This document shows positions 39,592 through 47,888 of a stretch of DNA of 64,000 nt, piece by piece (the first letter of the stretch is position 1; each line of letters begins with the position of its first letter). The position numbers and the translations under genes are program-made. A model generated the notes under the pieces. That model saw only the letters and a list, made by a program, of their open reading frames with translations, was not told where the DNA came from and did not search any database. This DNA comes from Chloroflexota bacterium (GTDB taxonomy: Bacteria > Chloroflexota > Dehalococcoidia > UBA2247 > RBG-13-53-26). The stretch covers positions 1 to 64,000 of the forward strand of contig PUNJ01000037.1 in assembly GCA_003551705.1 (NCBI GenBank), in the 5' to 3' direction.

Positions 39592-39621
39592 TGATTCGAC
39601 CATTTTGGCTTAGGCAGAGGC

Positions 39622-40080
39622 ATGGGTGAGTTGAGAGTTAAGCTGGTTCGCCCAGAAGCAAAACCGCCCGCCAGGATGACACCGGGGAGCGCCGGGCTGG
39701 ACCTCTATTCGGCAGAGGACGTAGAAGTACCGCCCTGTCGCAGCCAGCCCGATGGCTGCGTAGATGTGGGCAGAGCTCTGGTACCGACCGGTATTGCCAT
39801 CGAGGTGCCCGCCGGCACCGTAGGCCGCATTGGTTCTCGCTCAGGGCTATCGACAAAAATGAACATTGAGGTAGGCGCCGGCTGGATAGATTCTGATTAC
39901 CGCGGAGAGGTGATGGTGGAGATCAAGAACCTCAGTTCAAAACCCTTTTCAGTTAAGCCGGGCGAGCGCATAGCCCAGCTTGTCATTATTCCTGTTGTGG
40001 ACGTCGAAGTCAGGGTATTCTCCAGACTCGAGGATACCTCTCGCAGAGACGGCGGTTTTGGTTCCACCGGGATGCAATAG
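39622..40080 (+). CDS. dut: dUTP diphosphatase
   Basis: PGSAGLDLYSAEDVEVP, GRIGSRSGLSTKMNIEVGAGWIDSDYRGEVMVEIKNLS, KPGERIAQLVIIPV, DTSRRDGGFGSTGMQ. Confidence 0.95.
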   Translation: MGELRVKLVRPEAKPPARMTPGSAGLDLYSAEDVEVPPCRSQPDGCVDVGRALVPTGIAIEVPAGTVGRIGSRSGLSTKMNIEVGAGWIDSDYRGEVMVEIKNLSSKPFSVKPGERIAQLVIIPVVDVEVRVFSRLEDTSRRDGGFGSTGMQ

Positions 40081-40113
40081 TGTCAAATACGAATCGATAG
40101 AAGGTCTGCAATC

Positions 40114-40761
40114 ATGAAAATGACGATGCTTGACGCCAGGGATATTCAAGAGGCATGGTTCCGAGCACTGCGAGCCGTGATGGAAGACGGTTACGAGTAC
40201 ATTATCGACCGCGGGAGCTTCGAGGGGCAGAAACGCAAGGAGCTTGACCTGGCGGTTATACAGATACACCAGCCCTATATCAGACCGCTGGTACCGGATA
40301 CGCCCCGGGGCATAGCCCCGCCCACCACCATCGAGTATGTAGAGGCGTATCTGCCCTACCTGATGACCTCTCATAAGGAAGAGCACGAGGAATACACATA
40401 TGGCGAGGACCTGGAGTCCCAGATACCCGAGGTTATCAGGATGTACAAGGAGGAGGGCGCCAATACAAACCAGGCCTACATGGCTGTTGGCAGCCGCGAT
40501 TCCATATTTCTGGAGGATCCCCCTTGCCTGAGAGGGATTCATACCAGGGTGCGCTATGGCAGATTGCATTTCGTGGTTTACTTCCGCTCATGGGACCTGT
40601 GGGGCGGCTTCCCCTCAAATCTGGCGGCCATACAGCTCTTGAAGGAGTACATGGCGGAGGAGATTGGGGTTGAGGACGGCGAATTGCTGTGCCTCAGCAG
40701 CGGCCTCCACCTTTATGAGCACACGTGGGAATGGGCCAAATCGGTCGTCCGTATGGACTAG
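40114..40761 (+). CDS. thyA: Thymidylate synthase, short (archaeal-like) ThyA family
   Basis: DPPCLRGIHTRVRYGRLHFVVYFRSWDLWGGFPSNLAAIQLLKEYMAEEIGVEDGELLCLSSGLHLYEHTWEWAK: PPC, RS.D, N, SG.H.Y layout. Confidence 0.85.
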   Translation: MKMTMLDARDIQEAWFRALRAVMEDGYEYIIDRGSFEGQKRKELDLAVIQIHQPYIRPLVPDTPRGIAPPTTIEYVEAYLPYLMTSHKEEHEEYTYGEDLESQIPEVIRMYKEEGANTNQAYMAVGSRDSIFLEDPPCLRGIHTRVRYGRLHFVVYFRSWDLWGGFPSNLAAIQLLKEYMAEEIGVEDGELLCLSSGLHLYEHTWEWAKSVVRMD

Positions 40762-40762
40762 C

Positions 40763-40826
40763 CCGGAGAGACCGCCCTCCGGCGGTCCATCCGGTGTATG
40801 CTAAAAGATGCTGCTCCGGAGGGCGG
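40763..40826 (+). repeat. Overlapping, mutually exclusive inverted repeats directly after thyA
   Basis: CCGGAG(40763-68):CTCCGG(40777-82); ACCGCC(40771-76):GGCGGT(40781-86); CCGCCCTCCGG(40772-82):CCGGAGGGCGG(40816-26). Confidence 0.75.
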
Positions 40827-41226
40827 AACCACCCCACTCGGTGCCGCTTGGCGACATGTCTGCTGGAATGACAGTGCAAGCCACGCCGAAGTTTCTTGCG
40901 CCATTCCGGTTCATGGTTCTGTGACAACGCCTCCTACTACGTACTCCAGCGAAACCTGTCTTTCTCCAAGATGGAGGGCCGGAGGGTAGTCTCCTGGGCA
41001 AGCATATCTGGTGTTGGCCCTCGCTGTCACGGCATGCTGGGGGCACTTTCGGGAAGAGCGTTGTCCATCCATGCTGCGTTGACATGCAACCCAGCCCCCA
41101 AGTCTGCGCGGGTAACATTATTCACAGATCGCAGGAATAACGCCAAAATGAGCGTGCTGCCGGGCCGGACCGGCGTCTGGTTGGCAGCGTTACGTCGTAT
41201 AATCAAAAGGGGAGGAGGTGGATGTT

Positions 41227-41478
41227 ATGGCAGGGATAAACGGTGAAGAGCTTGGTCCGGGTGACTACTTCGGTGACCTGTTATATTTGAATTTTGTCCC
41301 GGCTCCTGTTCATAGCCAGGAGCCGGTTGAGTGCCTGTACTGCCAGGCAAGGTTGTACGGGCCCACAGTGAGCCTTCAGTTGGAGAATACACGTTTCGGC
41401 CTGCATTTGGACTGTGCCGAAGTCTTCGCAACTCATATCATTACAGCGGCACGCCAGGGCCGGGAACTCACATCGTGA
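41227..41478 (+). CDS. Small protein with CxxC...HxxxC putative zinc-binding motif
   Basis: VECLYCQARLYGPTVSLQLENTRFGLHLDCAEVF; SD ggaggagg before ATG; TATAAT at 41198-41203. Confidence 0.6.
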   Translation: MAGINGEELGPGDYFGDLLYLNFVPAPVHSQEPVECLYCQARLYGPTVSLQLENTRFGLHLDCAEVFATHIITAARQGRELTS

Positions 41479-41555
41479 ATGGCCTAGTAAGACATAGATA
41501 TGGGACTGCAGGCGGTCCCCGTTCCAAATGGAGACCTCGAACGATGGTGTATCCT

Positions 41556-41993
41556 TTACCTGGATGTTCTCAAGAGAAGGACGTGTATACTGACACTCAT
41601 GGCGATGAGAAACAGGACAGCCCTGACCGGGACGTTGTCAATTACCACCAGGGCCGAATACGAAATGGTCGCCCAAAGCAAAAGAAGGGTGAAAAGTTTT
41701 AATCTCAAGGGGACTTCCCGTTTCTCAATATAATTGTCCAAATAGCGTCCAAATACTCGATTCGTCAGCAACCATCTATGGAACCTGTCAGAGCTGCGAG
41801 CATAGCAGGCAGCAGCTAGAAGCAGAAAGGGCGTGGTAGGTAGCAAGGGCAGGAATACGCCCAGAAGGCCAAGCCCCACGCAAGAGGTACCTGCAGCGAT
41901 GAGCCCACCTCGTTTCAGCTTTCCCAGTGTTGCTTCCCTGCGGGTTGCGGTCCTGCCCGAGTTAACCCTGGACACATCCGTTGAAGTATTCAT
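41556..41993 (-). CDS. DUF454/YbaN family membrane protein
   Basis: LGLLGVFLPLLPTTPFLLLAAACYARSSDRFHRWLLTNRVFGRYLDNY. Confidence 0.88.
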   Translation of the reverse strand: MNTSTDVSRVNSGRTATRREATLGKLKRGGLIAAGTSCVGLGLLGVFLPLLPTTPFLLLAAACYARSSDRFHRWLLTNRVFGRYLDNYIEKREVPLRLKLFTLLLLWATISYSALVVIDNVPVRAVLFLIAMSVSIHVLLLRTSR

Positions 41994-42049
41994 CTTGTCC
42001 GAAATCCCAGCAATACGGCAGATAGACCTGGGGCATCCTGCCCGCCGGT

Positions 42050-42664
42050 CTAGGCCATTTCCAAGTGACAGGTATCGTTAAAGGTTATCAGCCGGTTTTC
42101 CTTTGGAGTCAGTTCAAGTATGCTGATGGAGCCGGGGTCCTGCCTAACACGCATAAGCTGTCCGGCTTCAATACTGAGAGCCCTGCAGATGATCATAAGG
42201 CAAACAAACAGGTGTGACACGACAATGACCGTTTGATCGCCGTGCTTCTTCATGATCTCCTCGATCTGGGCCCAGGCCCGCGATTGCACTTTCTCCAGTG
42301 ATTCCCCTCCGGGCAAGCAAAGTGTAACGTCGCCGGCGGCCCATTTATTCCAGAAGTCTCCATGCTTCTGGATGGTCTCGGTTCCCGTCAAGCCTTCCAG
42401 GTCACCGGCATCTATCTCCACAAATTCCGGAACGATGAACAAGTCGATGCCGCAGTGGCGTGAAATGGGCTCGGCTGTGGCCAGGGCACGTTTGAGCGGA
42501 CTGGAGTATACCGCGCTGGCTCCCAGGCCGGTAAGAGCTCGGGCTATAAGCTCAGCCTGGTCAAGGCCTGCCTGGCTCAGTATGATATCGCTGCGAGATC
42601 CCTGAATGATACCATCACGGTTGTAGCTGGTTTCACCGTGTCTTATCAGAACGAGTTTCATCAT
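42050..42664 (-). CDS. Histidine phosphatase (phosphoglycerate mutase-like)
   Basis: LVLIRHGETSYNRDGIIQGSRSDIILSQAGLDQAELIA; VYSSPLKRALATAEPI. Confidence 0.92.
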   Translation of the reverse strand: MMKLVLIRHGETSYNRDGIIQGSRSDIILSQAGLDQAELIARALTGLGASAVYSSPLKRALATAEPISRHCGIDLFIVPEFVEIDAGDLEGLTGTETIQKHGDFWNKWAAGDVTLCLPGGESLEKVQSRAWAQIEEIMKKHGDQTVIVVSHLFVCLMIICRALSIEAGQLMRVRQDPGSISILELTPKENRLITFNDTCHLEMA

Positions 42665-43305
42665 GCTCCAGCCAGTACCAGTCCGGTACGGTGAATTCTT
42701 GCACTTCCCTCTAGACCAAGAGCGGATATTACCTGTTCCGGCCTTCCTGTGCCTCCAGGATCACAGCGTAAACGCATGCCGATCACGGCCAGGGAGGCTG
42801 TCTGGCTTATGTGGACGATATTCTTAATCTGGGCTCGCAAGTCATAGAAACGCGGGCCCGTGTCTCTGATATGTTGCCAAGGCAGGGACTCCTCCTGCAG
42901 CAGTTTGTTTATCACTGCTTCCAAATCTATCGGGCTTAAGCTGGTTTCGACCTCCACCCGGTAGTCGGCGAAGCGCAATAGCGACTGCAGAGACGGTCCG
43001 GTCAAGGCTACTTGTTCTACCTTTAGTATAGCCACACCGGCAGGCAAGTTGACGGTAACGGATTTCATGAAGAAGTGAGGGGAGACCGTTCTTCGCAAAT
43101 GAACGTCCATCAATTCGGCCTCACTGGTTACTCCGACAGGTAACGGGGCGCCCATAGATATTCGGGGATGAGGAGTAAATCCTTCAGAATGGGCGATAAG
43201 TATACCGGCCCGTCGCAGGGTACGATCCCACATTCTCATCATGTCCAGGTGAGAAGTGAACTTGAGTTCGCTTGATCGGGAGAAGGTGACACGTAAGCGC
43301 TGCAT
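42661..43305 (-). CDS. TIGR03936/DUF2344 radical-SAM-linked protein
   Basis: MQRLRVTFSRSSELKFTSHLDMMRMWDRTLRRAGILIAHSEGFTPHPRISMGAPLPVGVTSEAELMDVHL; ATGA overlap with the downstream phosphatase. Confidence 0.85.
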   Translation of the reverse strand: MQRLRVTFSRSSELKFTSHLDMMRMWDRTLRRAGILIAHSEGFTPHPRISMGAPLPVGVTSEAELMDVHLRRTVSPHFFMKSVTVNLPAGVAILKVEQVALTGPSLQSLLRFADYRVEVETSLSPIDLEAVINKLLQEESLPWQHIRDTGPRFYDLRAQIKNIVHISQTASLAVIGMRLRCDPGGTGRPEQVISALGLEGSARIHRTGLVLAGA

Positions 43306-43351
43306 TTCTTGATAATACCTTCGATTTCTTCTTACGGTCAACATAAGTCAC

Positions 43352-43379
43352 TTGACTCCGGTTATTGTGGTAGTATACT
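43352..43379 (+). promoter_or_regulatory. Sigma-70 type promoter of rel
   Basis: TTGACT (43352-43357), 16-bp spacer, TATACT (43374-43379), only 9 nt before the ATG. Confidence 0.65.
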
Positions 43380-43388
43380 CGTAAGACG

Positions 43389-45527
43389 ATGGAAATCGCA
43401 GAATTACTCGAGAAAGCGGCTACCTATCTGCCGAGCGAGAAGCTGGCCCTTGTGGAGGAAGCGCACAAATTTGCTTTGGAGGCGCACAAAGACCAGGTGC
43501 GGCAGTCTGGAGAACCCTATTTGCAGCATCCCTTGGAAGCTGCCTCGATTTTGACTGACCTTCGCCTGGATGTTACGTCACTGGCGGCTGCTTTGCTTCA
43601 TGACGTCTCTGAAGACTGCCATGTGACACAGGAACAAATATCCGAAAGCTTTGGGCCGGAGGTAGCTAAACTCGTAGATGGGGTAACCAAACTCGAGTAC
43701 GTTTCATCACAGGTATCGGAAAGACCGGATGGTGTAGACCTGCAGTCGGAGAGTATGAGGAAGATGCTGGTCGCGATGGCGGAGGACCTGAGAGTGGTCT
43801 TCATCAAGCTGGCCGATCGCCTGCATAATATGCGTACGCTGGACGCCCTTCCTCCGGCGAAAAGGCGGGCTATAGCTAAAGAGACCATGGAAGTATATGC
43901 GCCATTGGCCCATCGTCTTGGCATCGTCAAGATACGTTCTCAGTTGGAAGATCTGGCGTTCCTGCATCTTGACCCCGTCAAGTTCCGCCATACGAGGCAC
44001 CTGCTTGACAAGCAGCAACTGGAGTATGAGAAGCTCATTAACCTGGTCAGTAATAAGCTGGGTGTCGAACTTGAAAAGGCCAAACTGAAGACTACCATCT
44101 CGGGCCGGGCAAAGAGTATATTCAGCCTGTATCGCAAGATGTTGAAGTACAATGCTGAGGGCAAAGACCTGGGCGATATCCATGATATAATCGCGATCCG
44201 CGTAATCACCGAGCACGAGGAAGACTGTTACCACGTGCTGGGAACTGTGCACAGCCTCTGGCATCCGCTCAGTGGTGAATTCAATGACTATATAGCTACA
44301 CCCAAGCGAAACGGTTACCGGTCTCTTCACACGACGATAATCTGCAACGGTACTCCTATTGAGGTCCAGATACGGACCCAGGAAATGCATTATTCCTCTG
44401 AATACGGCGTAGCTGCCCACTGGCGTTATAAGGAGGGCGTTAAGCAAGACCCATTCGAGCAGCGGATATCAGGTCTGCGGCAATTGCTGGAGTGGCACGA
44501 AGAAATCAGCGGGACTCGCGAGTTTCTCGATTCCGTGCGCACTGATATCCTCCGTGACCAGGTCTTTGTTTACACACCCAAAGGTGAGATTAGGGATCTT
44601 CCCGCTGGCTCAACTGTGCTGGACTTTGCCTATAACATTCACACGGACCTGGGACATCGCTGTATTGGGGCCAAGGTCAATGGCAAACTGGTCCCGCTGG
44701 TGTACCGGCTTCGAAATGGCGATACAGTATCTATCATGACTACTAAGGCGGAAAGGGGACCCAGCCGGGACTGGCTCAATCCAAACCTGGGCTACGTCAA
44801 TACCTCACGGGCTCGCACCAGGATCCAACAGTGGTTCAGGAAGCAGGCCAAGTCCGAAAATATTGAGAAAGGCAAAGAGGTCTTTGAGAAGGAAGCTCGC
44901 AGGTTGGGCCTAAGCTTGACCAACCGGGAAGAGATTGCCGCTCTATTCGGTTACTCTGATCTGGATGATTTCTATGCTGCAATAGGCTATGGTGAGATAA
45001 GTGCCAGCCAGATCGTTACAAGGCTGGCCACACGGGAGGAGCAGCCCAAGGTTACCGGTCCTGTGCCGGCGAAGCCAGCAACGCCCTTGAGTATCAAAGT
45101 ACTGGGTACAGGTGATCTTTTGACCCAACTGGCGCATTGTTGCAAGCCTTTGCCTGGAGACGAGATCATTGGCTATATAACTCGCAGCAGGGGTGTTACT
45201 GTACACCGCACTGACTGTCCCAACATTGCACGCGTCCAGCAAAAGGAGAGGCTGGTAAGTGTTGACTGGGGCCGGGTTGACCACCTATATCCTGTCACGG
45301 TCCGCATAGATGCATGGGACAGGGTGGGACTGCTGCGCGATATTAGCAGCACGGTGGCCGAAGAAGGGGTAAATATCAATCTGGTAAGGTCTGAACAGAA
45401 TAGTGATAGCAGCAGTTGTGTTGTGCTTACATTACTGGTGAGGAGCATAAGCCAGCTTTCACGACTGCTGTACAAGCTGGAAGCCATAAACGGCGTGACA
45501 AACGTTATGCGGGGAGACACCGGCTAA
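43389..45527 (+). CDS. rel: Bifunctional (p)ppGpp synthetase/hydrolase, RelA/SpoT family
   Basis: HD domain YLQHPLEAASILTDLRLDVTSLAAALLHDVSED; synthetase GRAKSIFSLYRKM, GYRSLHTTIICNGTPIEVQIRTQEMHYSSEYGVAAHWRYK; TGS and ACT domains. Confidence 0.97.
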   Translation: MEIAELLEKAATYLPSEKLALVEEAHKFALEAHKDQVRQSGEPYLQHPLEAASILTDLRLDVTSLAAALLHDVSEDCHVTQEQISESFGPEVAKLVDGVTKLEYVSSQVSERPDGVDLQSESMRKMLVAMAEDLRVVFIKLADRLHNMRTLDALPPAKRRAIAKETMEVYAPLAHRLGIVKIRSQLEDLAFLHLDPVKFRHTRHLLDKQQLEYEKLINLVSNKLGVELEKAKLKTTISGRAKSIFSLYRKMLKYNAEGKDLGDIHDIIAIRVITEHEEDCYHVLGTVHSLWHPLSGEFNDYIATPKRNGYRSLHTTIICNGTPIEVQIRTQEMHYSSEYGVAAHWRYKEGVKQDPFEQRISGLRQLLEWHEEISGTREFLDSVRTDILRDQVFVYTPKGEIRDLPAGSTVLDFAYNIHTDLGHRCIGAKVNGKLVPLVYRLRNGDTVSIMTTKAERGPSRDWLNPNLGYVNTSRARTRIQQWFRKQAKSENIEKGKEVFEKEARRLGLSLTNREEIAALFGYSDLDDFYAAIGYGEISASQIVTRLATREEQPKVTGPVPAKPATPLSIKVLGTGDLLTQLAHCCKPLPGDEIIGYITRSRGVTVHRTDCPNIARVQQKERLVSVDWGRVDHLYPVTVRIDAWDRVGLLRDISSTVAEEGVNINLVRSEQNSDSSSCVVLTLLVRSISQLSRLLYKLEAINGVTNVMRGDTG

Positions 45528-45571
45528 TAGTCTGGATGGCTCGTTATTTGTGCAAACCAGGCGAAACAGGT

Positions 45572-45609
45572 TAGAATGGTAAGCAATCCGGATCCCCAAG
45601 ACTGGGGAT
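45572..45609 (+). promoter_or_regulatory. rpsT promoter -10 (TAGAAT) plus leader hairpin
   Basis: TTGTGC-18-TAGAAT (45548-45577); hairpin atcccca-agac-tggggat (45592-45609) just before the SD. Confidence 0.55.
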
Positions 45610-45629
45610 TGCCGGTATAAGGAGGCAGG

Positions 45630-45878
45630 TTGGCTAAGCTAGCAAATGTGGAAAAGAGGCGATTGCGTAACAAGTCTGTGCGCAGCTACGTCAAGACGAC
45701 ATCGACCAGGGCCTTGGATACCATAAAGAAGAACGAATTGGACCAGGCGAGTGAAGCTGTCACTTTGGCTGCTAGTGCTCTAGACAGAGCGGTCAAGAAG
45801 GGTGTCATACATCCCAATAAGGCAGCGCGCCGCAAGTCCCGCCTTATGAAGAAGCTGAACGAAGCTGCAAAGGGCTAA
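45630..45878 (+). CDS. rpsT: Ribosomal protein S20
   Basis: AKLANVEKRRLRNKSVRSYVKTTSTRALDTI...VKKGVIHPNKAARRKSRLMKKL; TTG start, SD aaggagg. Confidence 0.95.
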   Translation: MAKLANVEKRRLRNKSVRSYVKTTSTRALDTIKKNELDQASEAVTLAASALDRAVKKGVIHPNKAARRKSRLMKKLNEAAKG

Positions 45879-46288
45879 GAAGTCGTGGAGCCCCGCAGTG
45901 TTCCCAAAATAACTATGGCCTTATTCAGGCCATAGGTTGGCATTTATGGATCTCTTCACCGGATACAATTTTACCGTAACGATTTCTTCATCGTATCAAT
46001 TCTGGTCGTGTTCCGTCTCACGTAGTTTTCACGTTTGTCCCGTACTACAGTGACAACCACAGGCGTACTTTCCATTCTCTGCGATTACCGCTCCCCACAC
46101 CTGGCGACCCAAGATTGGTAAGGTAAGCCTTTTGCCAAATGTGCCCCAAGCACTGTTGAATCTGATAGCTCTCAGACCTCATAATTCCCGGTCGGCCTGG
46201 GTCTGCTTTCACAGCCATGACATGGTGTCCGGAATTTCCCGAAATTATTGAGATGTTGCATGCTCCCTGGGTTGAGATGGCCATGAGC

Positions 46289-46317
46289 TTGACATACACT
46301 TGGGGTGGCCTTATATT
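46289..46317 (+). promoter_or_regulatory. Sigma-70 type promoter upstream of MBL hydrolase
   Basis: TTGACA (46289-46294), 17-bp spacer, TATATT (46312-46317). Confidence 0.7.
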
Positions 46318-46361
46318 GGCCGGGAAATGAAAGGACCAATCTTGCTGGTAAGGTATAACAA

Positions 46362-46976
46362 ATGCAGGTAAAGCGAGTGGAAACCGCGCCTTTCGGCACA
46401 AACGCCTATGTGATTATTTGTGAAGAGGAACATGAAAGCATTCTGATCGACGCTCCGGGCGAACCAGAGTTGCTCATGGCTGCTCTTGAAGGCACCAGGC
46501 CCAAGTATATCGTTATGACCCACGGACATGTAGACCATACTTTGGCTTTGAAGGATATAGCGACGACCTTGTCATTGCCGGTGGCCGTGCATTCCTCGGA
46601 TGCACCTTCATTGTCGGTGCCCGCCGCAGTCATGCTTGAAGACGGCGATATACTGGAGTTGGGAAAGGTCGATATCAGGGTCCTTCATACCCCGGGACAC
46701 ACACCGGGCAGCATTTGTCTGCTGGCTGGAGGGCATTTGATCGCCGGCGACACCCTATTCCCCGGCGGGCCGGGCAAGACTGGTTCACCTTCAGATCTGC
46801 GGCTTTTGATTGATTCGCTGCGGTCGAAGATCATGGACCTGCCCGACGACACGGTAGTGCACCCCGGGCATGGAGAAGGCACCATTCTGGGCAAAGAGAA
46901 AGAGCAGTTCGCTAACTTCTTGTCGAGATCGCACGCTTCCGATCTCTGTGGTGATGTCCTCTGGCTGGAGCATTGA
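46362..46976 (+). CDS. MBL-fold metallohydrolase (glyoxalase II-like)
   Basis: MTHGHVDHTLALKDIA, VLHTPGHTPGSICLL, IAGDTLFPGGPGKT, VHPGHGEGTILGKEKE. Confidence 0.93.
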   Translation: MQVKRVETAPFGTNAYVIICEEEHESILIDAPGEPELLMAALEGTRPKYIVMTHGHVDHTLALKDIATTLSLPVAVHSSDAPSLSVPAAVMLEDGDILELGKVDIRVLHTPGHTPGSICLLAGGHLIAGDTLFPGGPGKTGSPSDLRLLIDSLRSKIMDLPDDTVVHPGHGEGTILGKEKEQFANFLSRSHASDLCGDVLWLEH

Positions 46977-46985
46977 ACGGAATCC

Positions 46986-47792
46986 CTACCACAGGTACTC
47001 TACCCGGTGAAACGCTTCACCGAATTCAAAGCCCTTGTTGCTAGCCATTTGCCTGTGCCGGTCTTCCAACCACTGCTGCATTTGATAGCCGTGAAACTCT
47101 GTATCAAGGTTGCCCACCTGGCTCTTATGGCAGCGCAAGGCAGCCAGTTTGACTTCGAAGGTCTTGGTGATATCAATGCAGAAGTCGGGATCCTCAGAGG
47201 CCCAAAGCAGCGCCTCATCTACTTTGTGGGGTTGTAGCCCCTCCTCCAGCAGATCGGGGTAGGCCAGATGGTCTCTGGCAAAGGGGAAGATGGCGTCGAG
47301 GACCACGGTCCCGGTTATGCGGTGATCGCGATGCCATAAATAGCGCCGGTACGGGTCTGCCGTGACTACCACAGTGGGCCGGTAGGTCCTTATCAGGCGG
47401 ACAAGCAGTTTTCGGAAATCGGGAGTATCCTCCAGGGACTGGTCAGCATAGCCCAGAAAGACCACTTCCCTGACACCCAACATCCGGGCGGCTTGCAGCT
47501 GCTCCTCCTCGCGGATCCGGGCCAGATCATGAGGCTCAAGAGTCAGGTCCCTCGTTCCTTTGTCGCCGTTCGTACAGACCACATAGACAACCTGCCGGGC
47601 TTCACGAGACCATTTGGCTACCGTGCCAGCGGCCCCGAACTCTGAATCGTCGGGGTGGGGGCTTATAACCATGGCGTAAAACGGTTCAGGAGGAGAGGGG
47701 GGCAGTCCTTCCGAGGCCGCGACCGTAAATGGTTCATTGGGTGTTTCTAAACCTTCTCCGGGAGATGGGCTGTACAATTTATAAGAACGCAC
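46986..47792 (-). CDS. PIG-L/LmbE family deacetylase (MshB/BshB superfamily)
   Basis: AMVISPHPDDSEFGAAGTVAKWSREARQVVYVVCTNGDKGT, AARMLGVREVVFLGYADQSL. Confidence 0.92.
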   Translation of the reverse strand: MRSYKLYSPSPGEGLETPNEPFTVAASEGLPPSPPEPFYAMVISPHPDDSEFGAAGTVAKWSREARQVVYVVCTNGDKGTRDLTLEPHDLARIREEEQLQAARMLGVREVVFLGYADQSLEDTPDFRKLLVRLIRTYRPTVVVTADPYRRYLWHRDHRITGTVVLDAIFPFARDHLAYPDLLEEGLQPHKVDEALLWASEDPDFCIDITKTFEVKLAALRCHKSQVGNLDTEFHGYQMQQWLEDRHRQMASNKGFEFGEAFHRVEYLW

Positions 47793-47835
47793 CGTGGCAG
47801 GCCTCCTGATCCATCATTTATTATCTCTGGCCAAA

Positions 47836-47864
47836 TTGTATTGCATGGAGCAAGCTGTTACAAT
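47836..47864 (+). promoter_or_regulatory. Sigma-70 type promoter upstream of the tandem GNAT gene
   Basis: TTGTAT (47836-47841), 17-bp spacer, TACAAT (47859-47864). Confidence 0.6.
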
Positions 47865-47888
47865 TCCTTGCCGTTGACAGGTCTAATC

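Noticed and set aside
40801-41118. 105-aa minus-strand ORF in the thyA-41227 intergenic gap
   Set aside because: R/W/P/S-rich random-like composition, no SD, no motif; treated as noncoding.
43707-44447. 246-aa minus-strand ORF inside rel
   Set aside because: Antisense shadow of the highly conserved Rel synthetase/hydrolase region.
45913-45935. Palindrome ctatggcc-ttattca-ggccatag after rpsT as an intrinsic terminator
   Set aside because: 8-bp stem but no T-run downstream; may assist termination but not enough to call.
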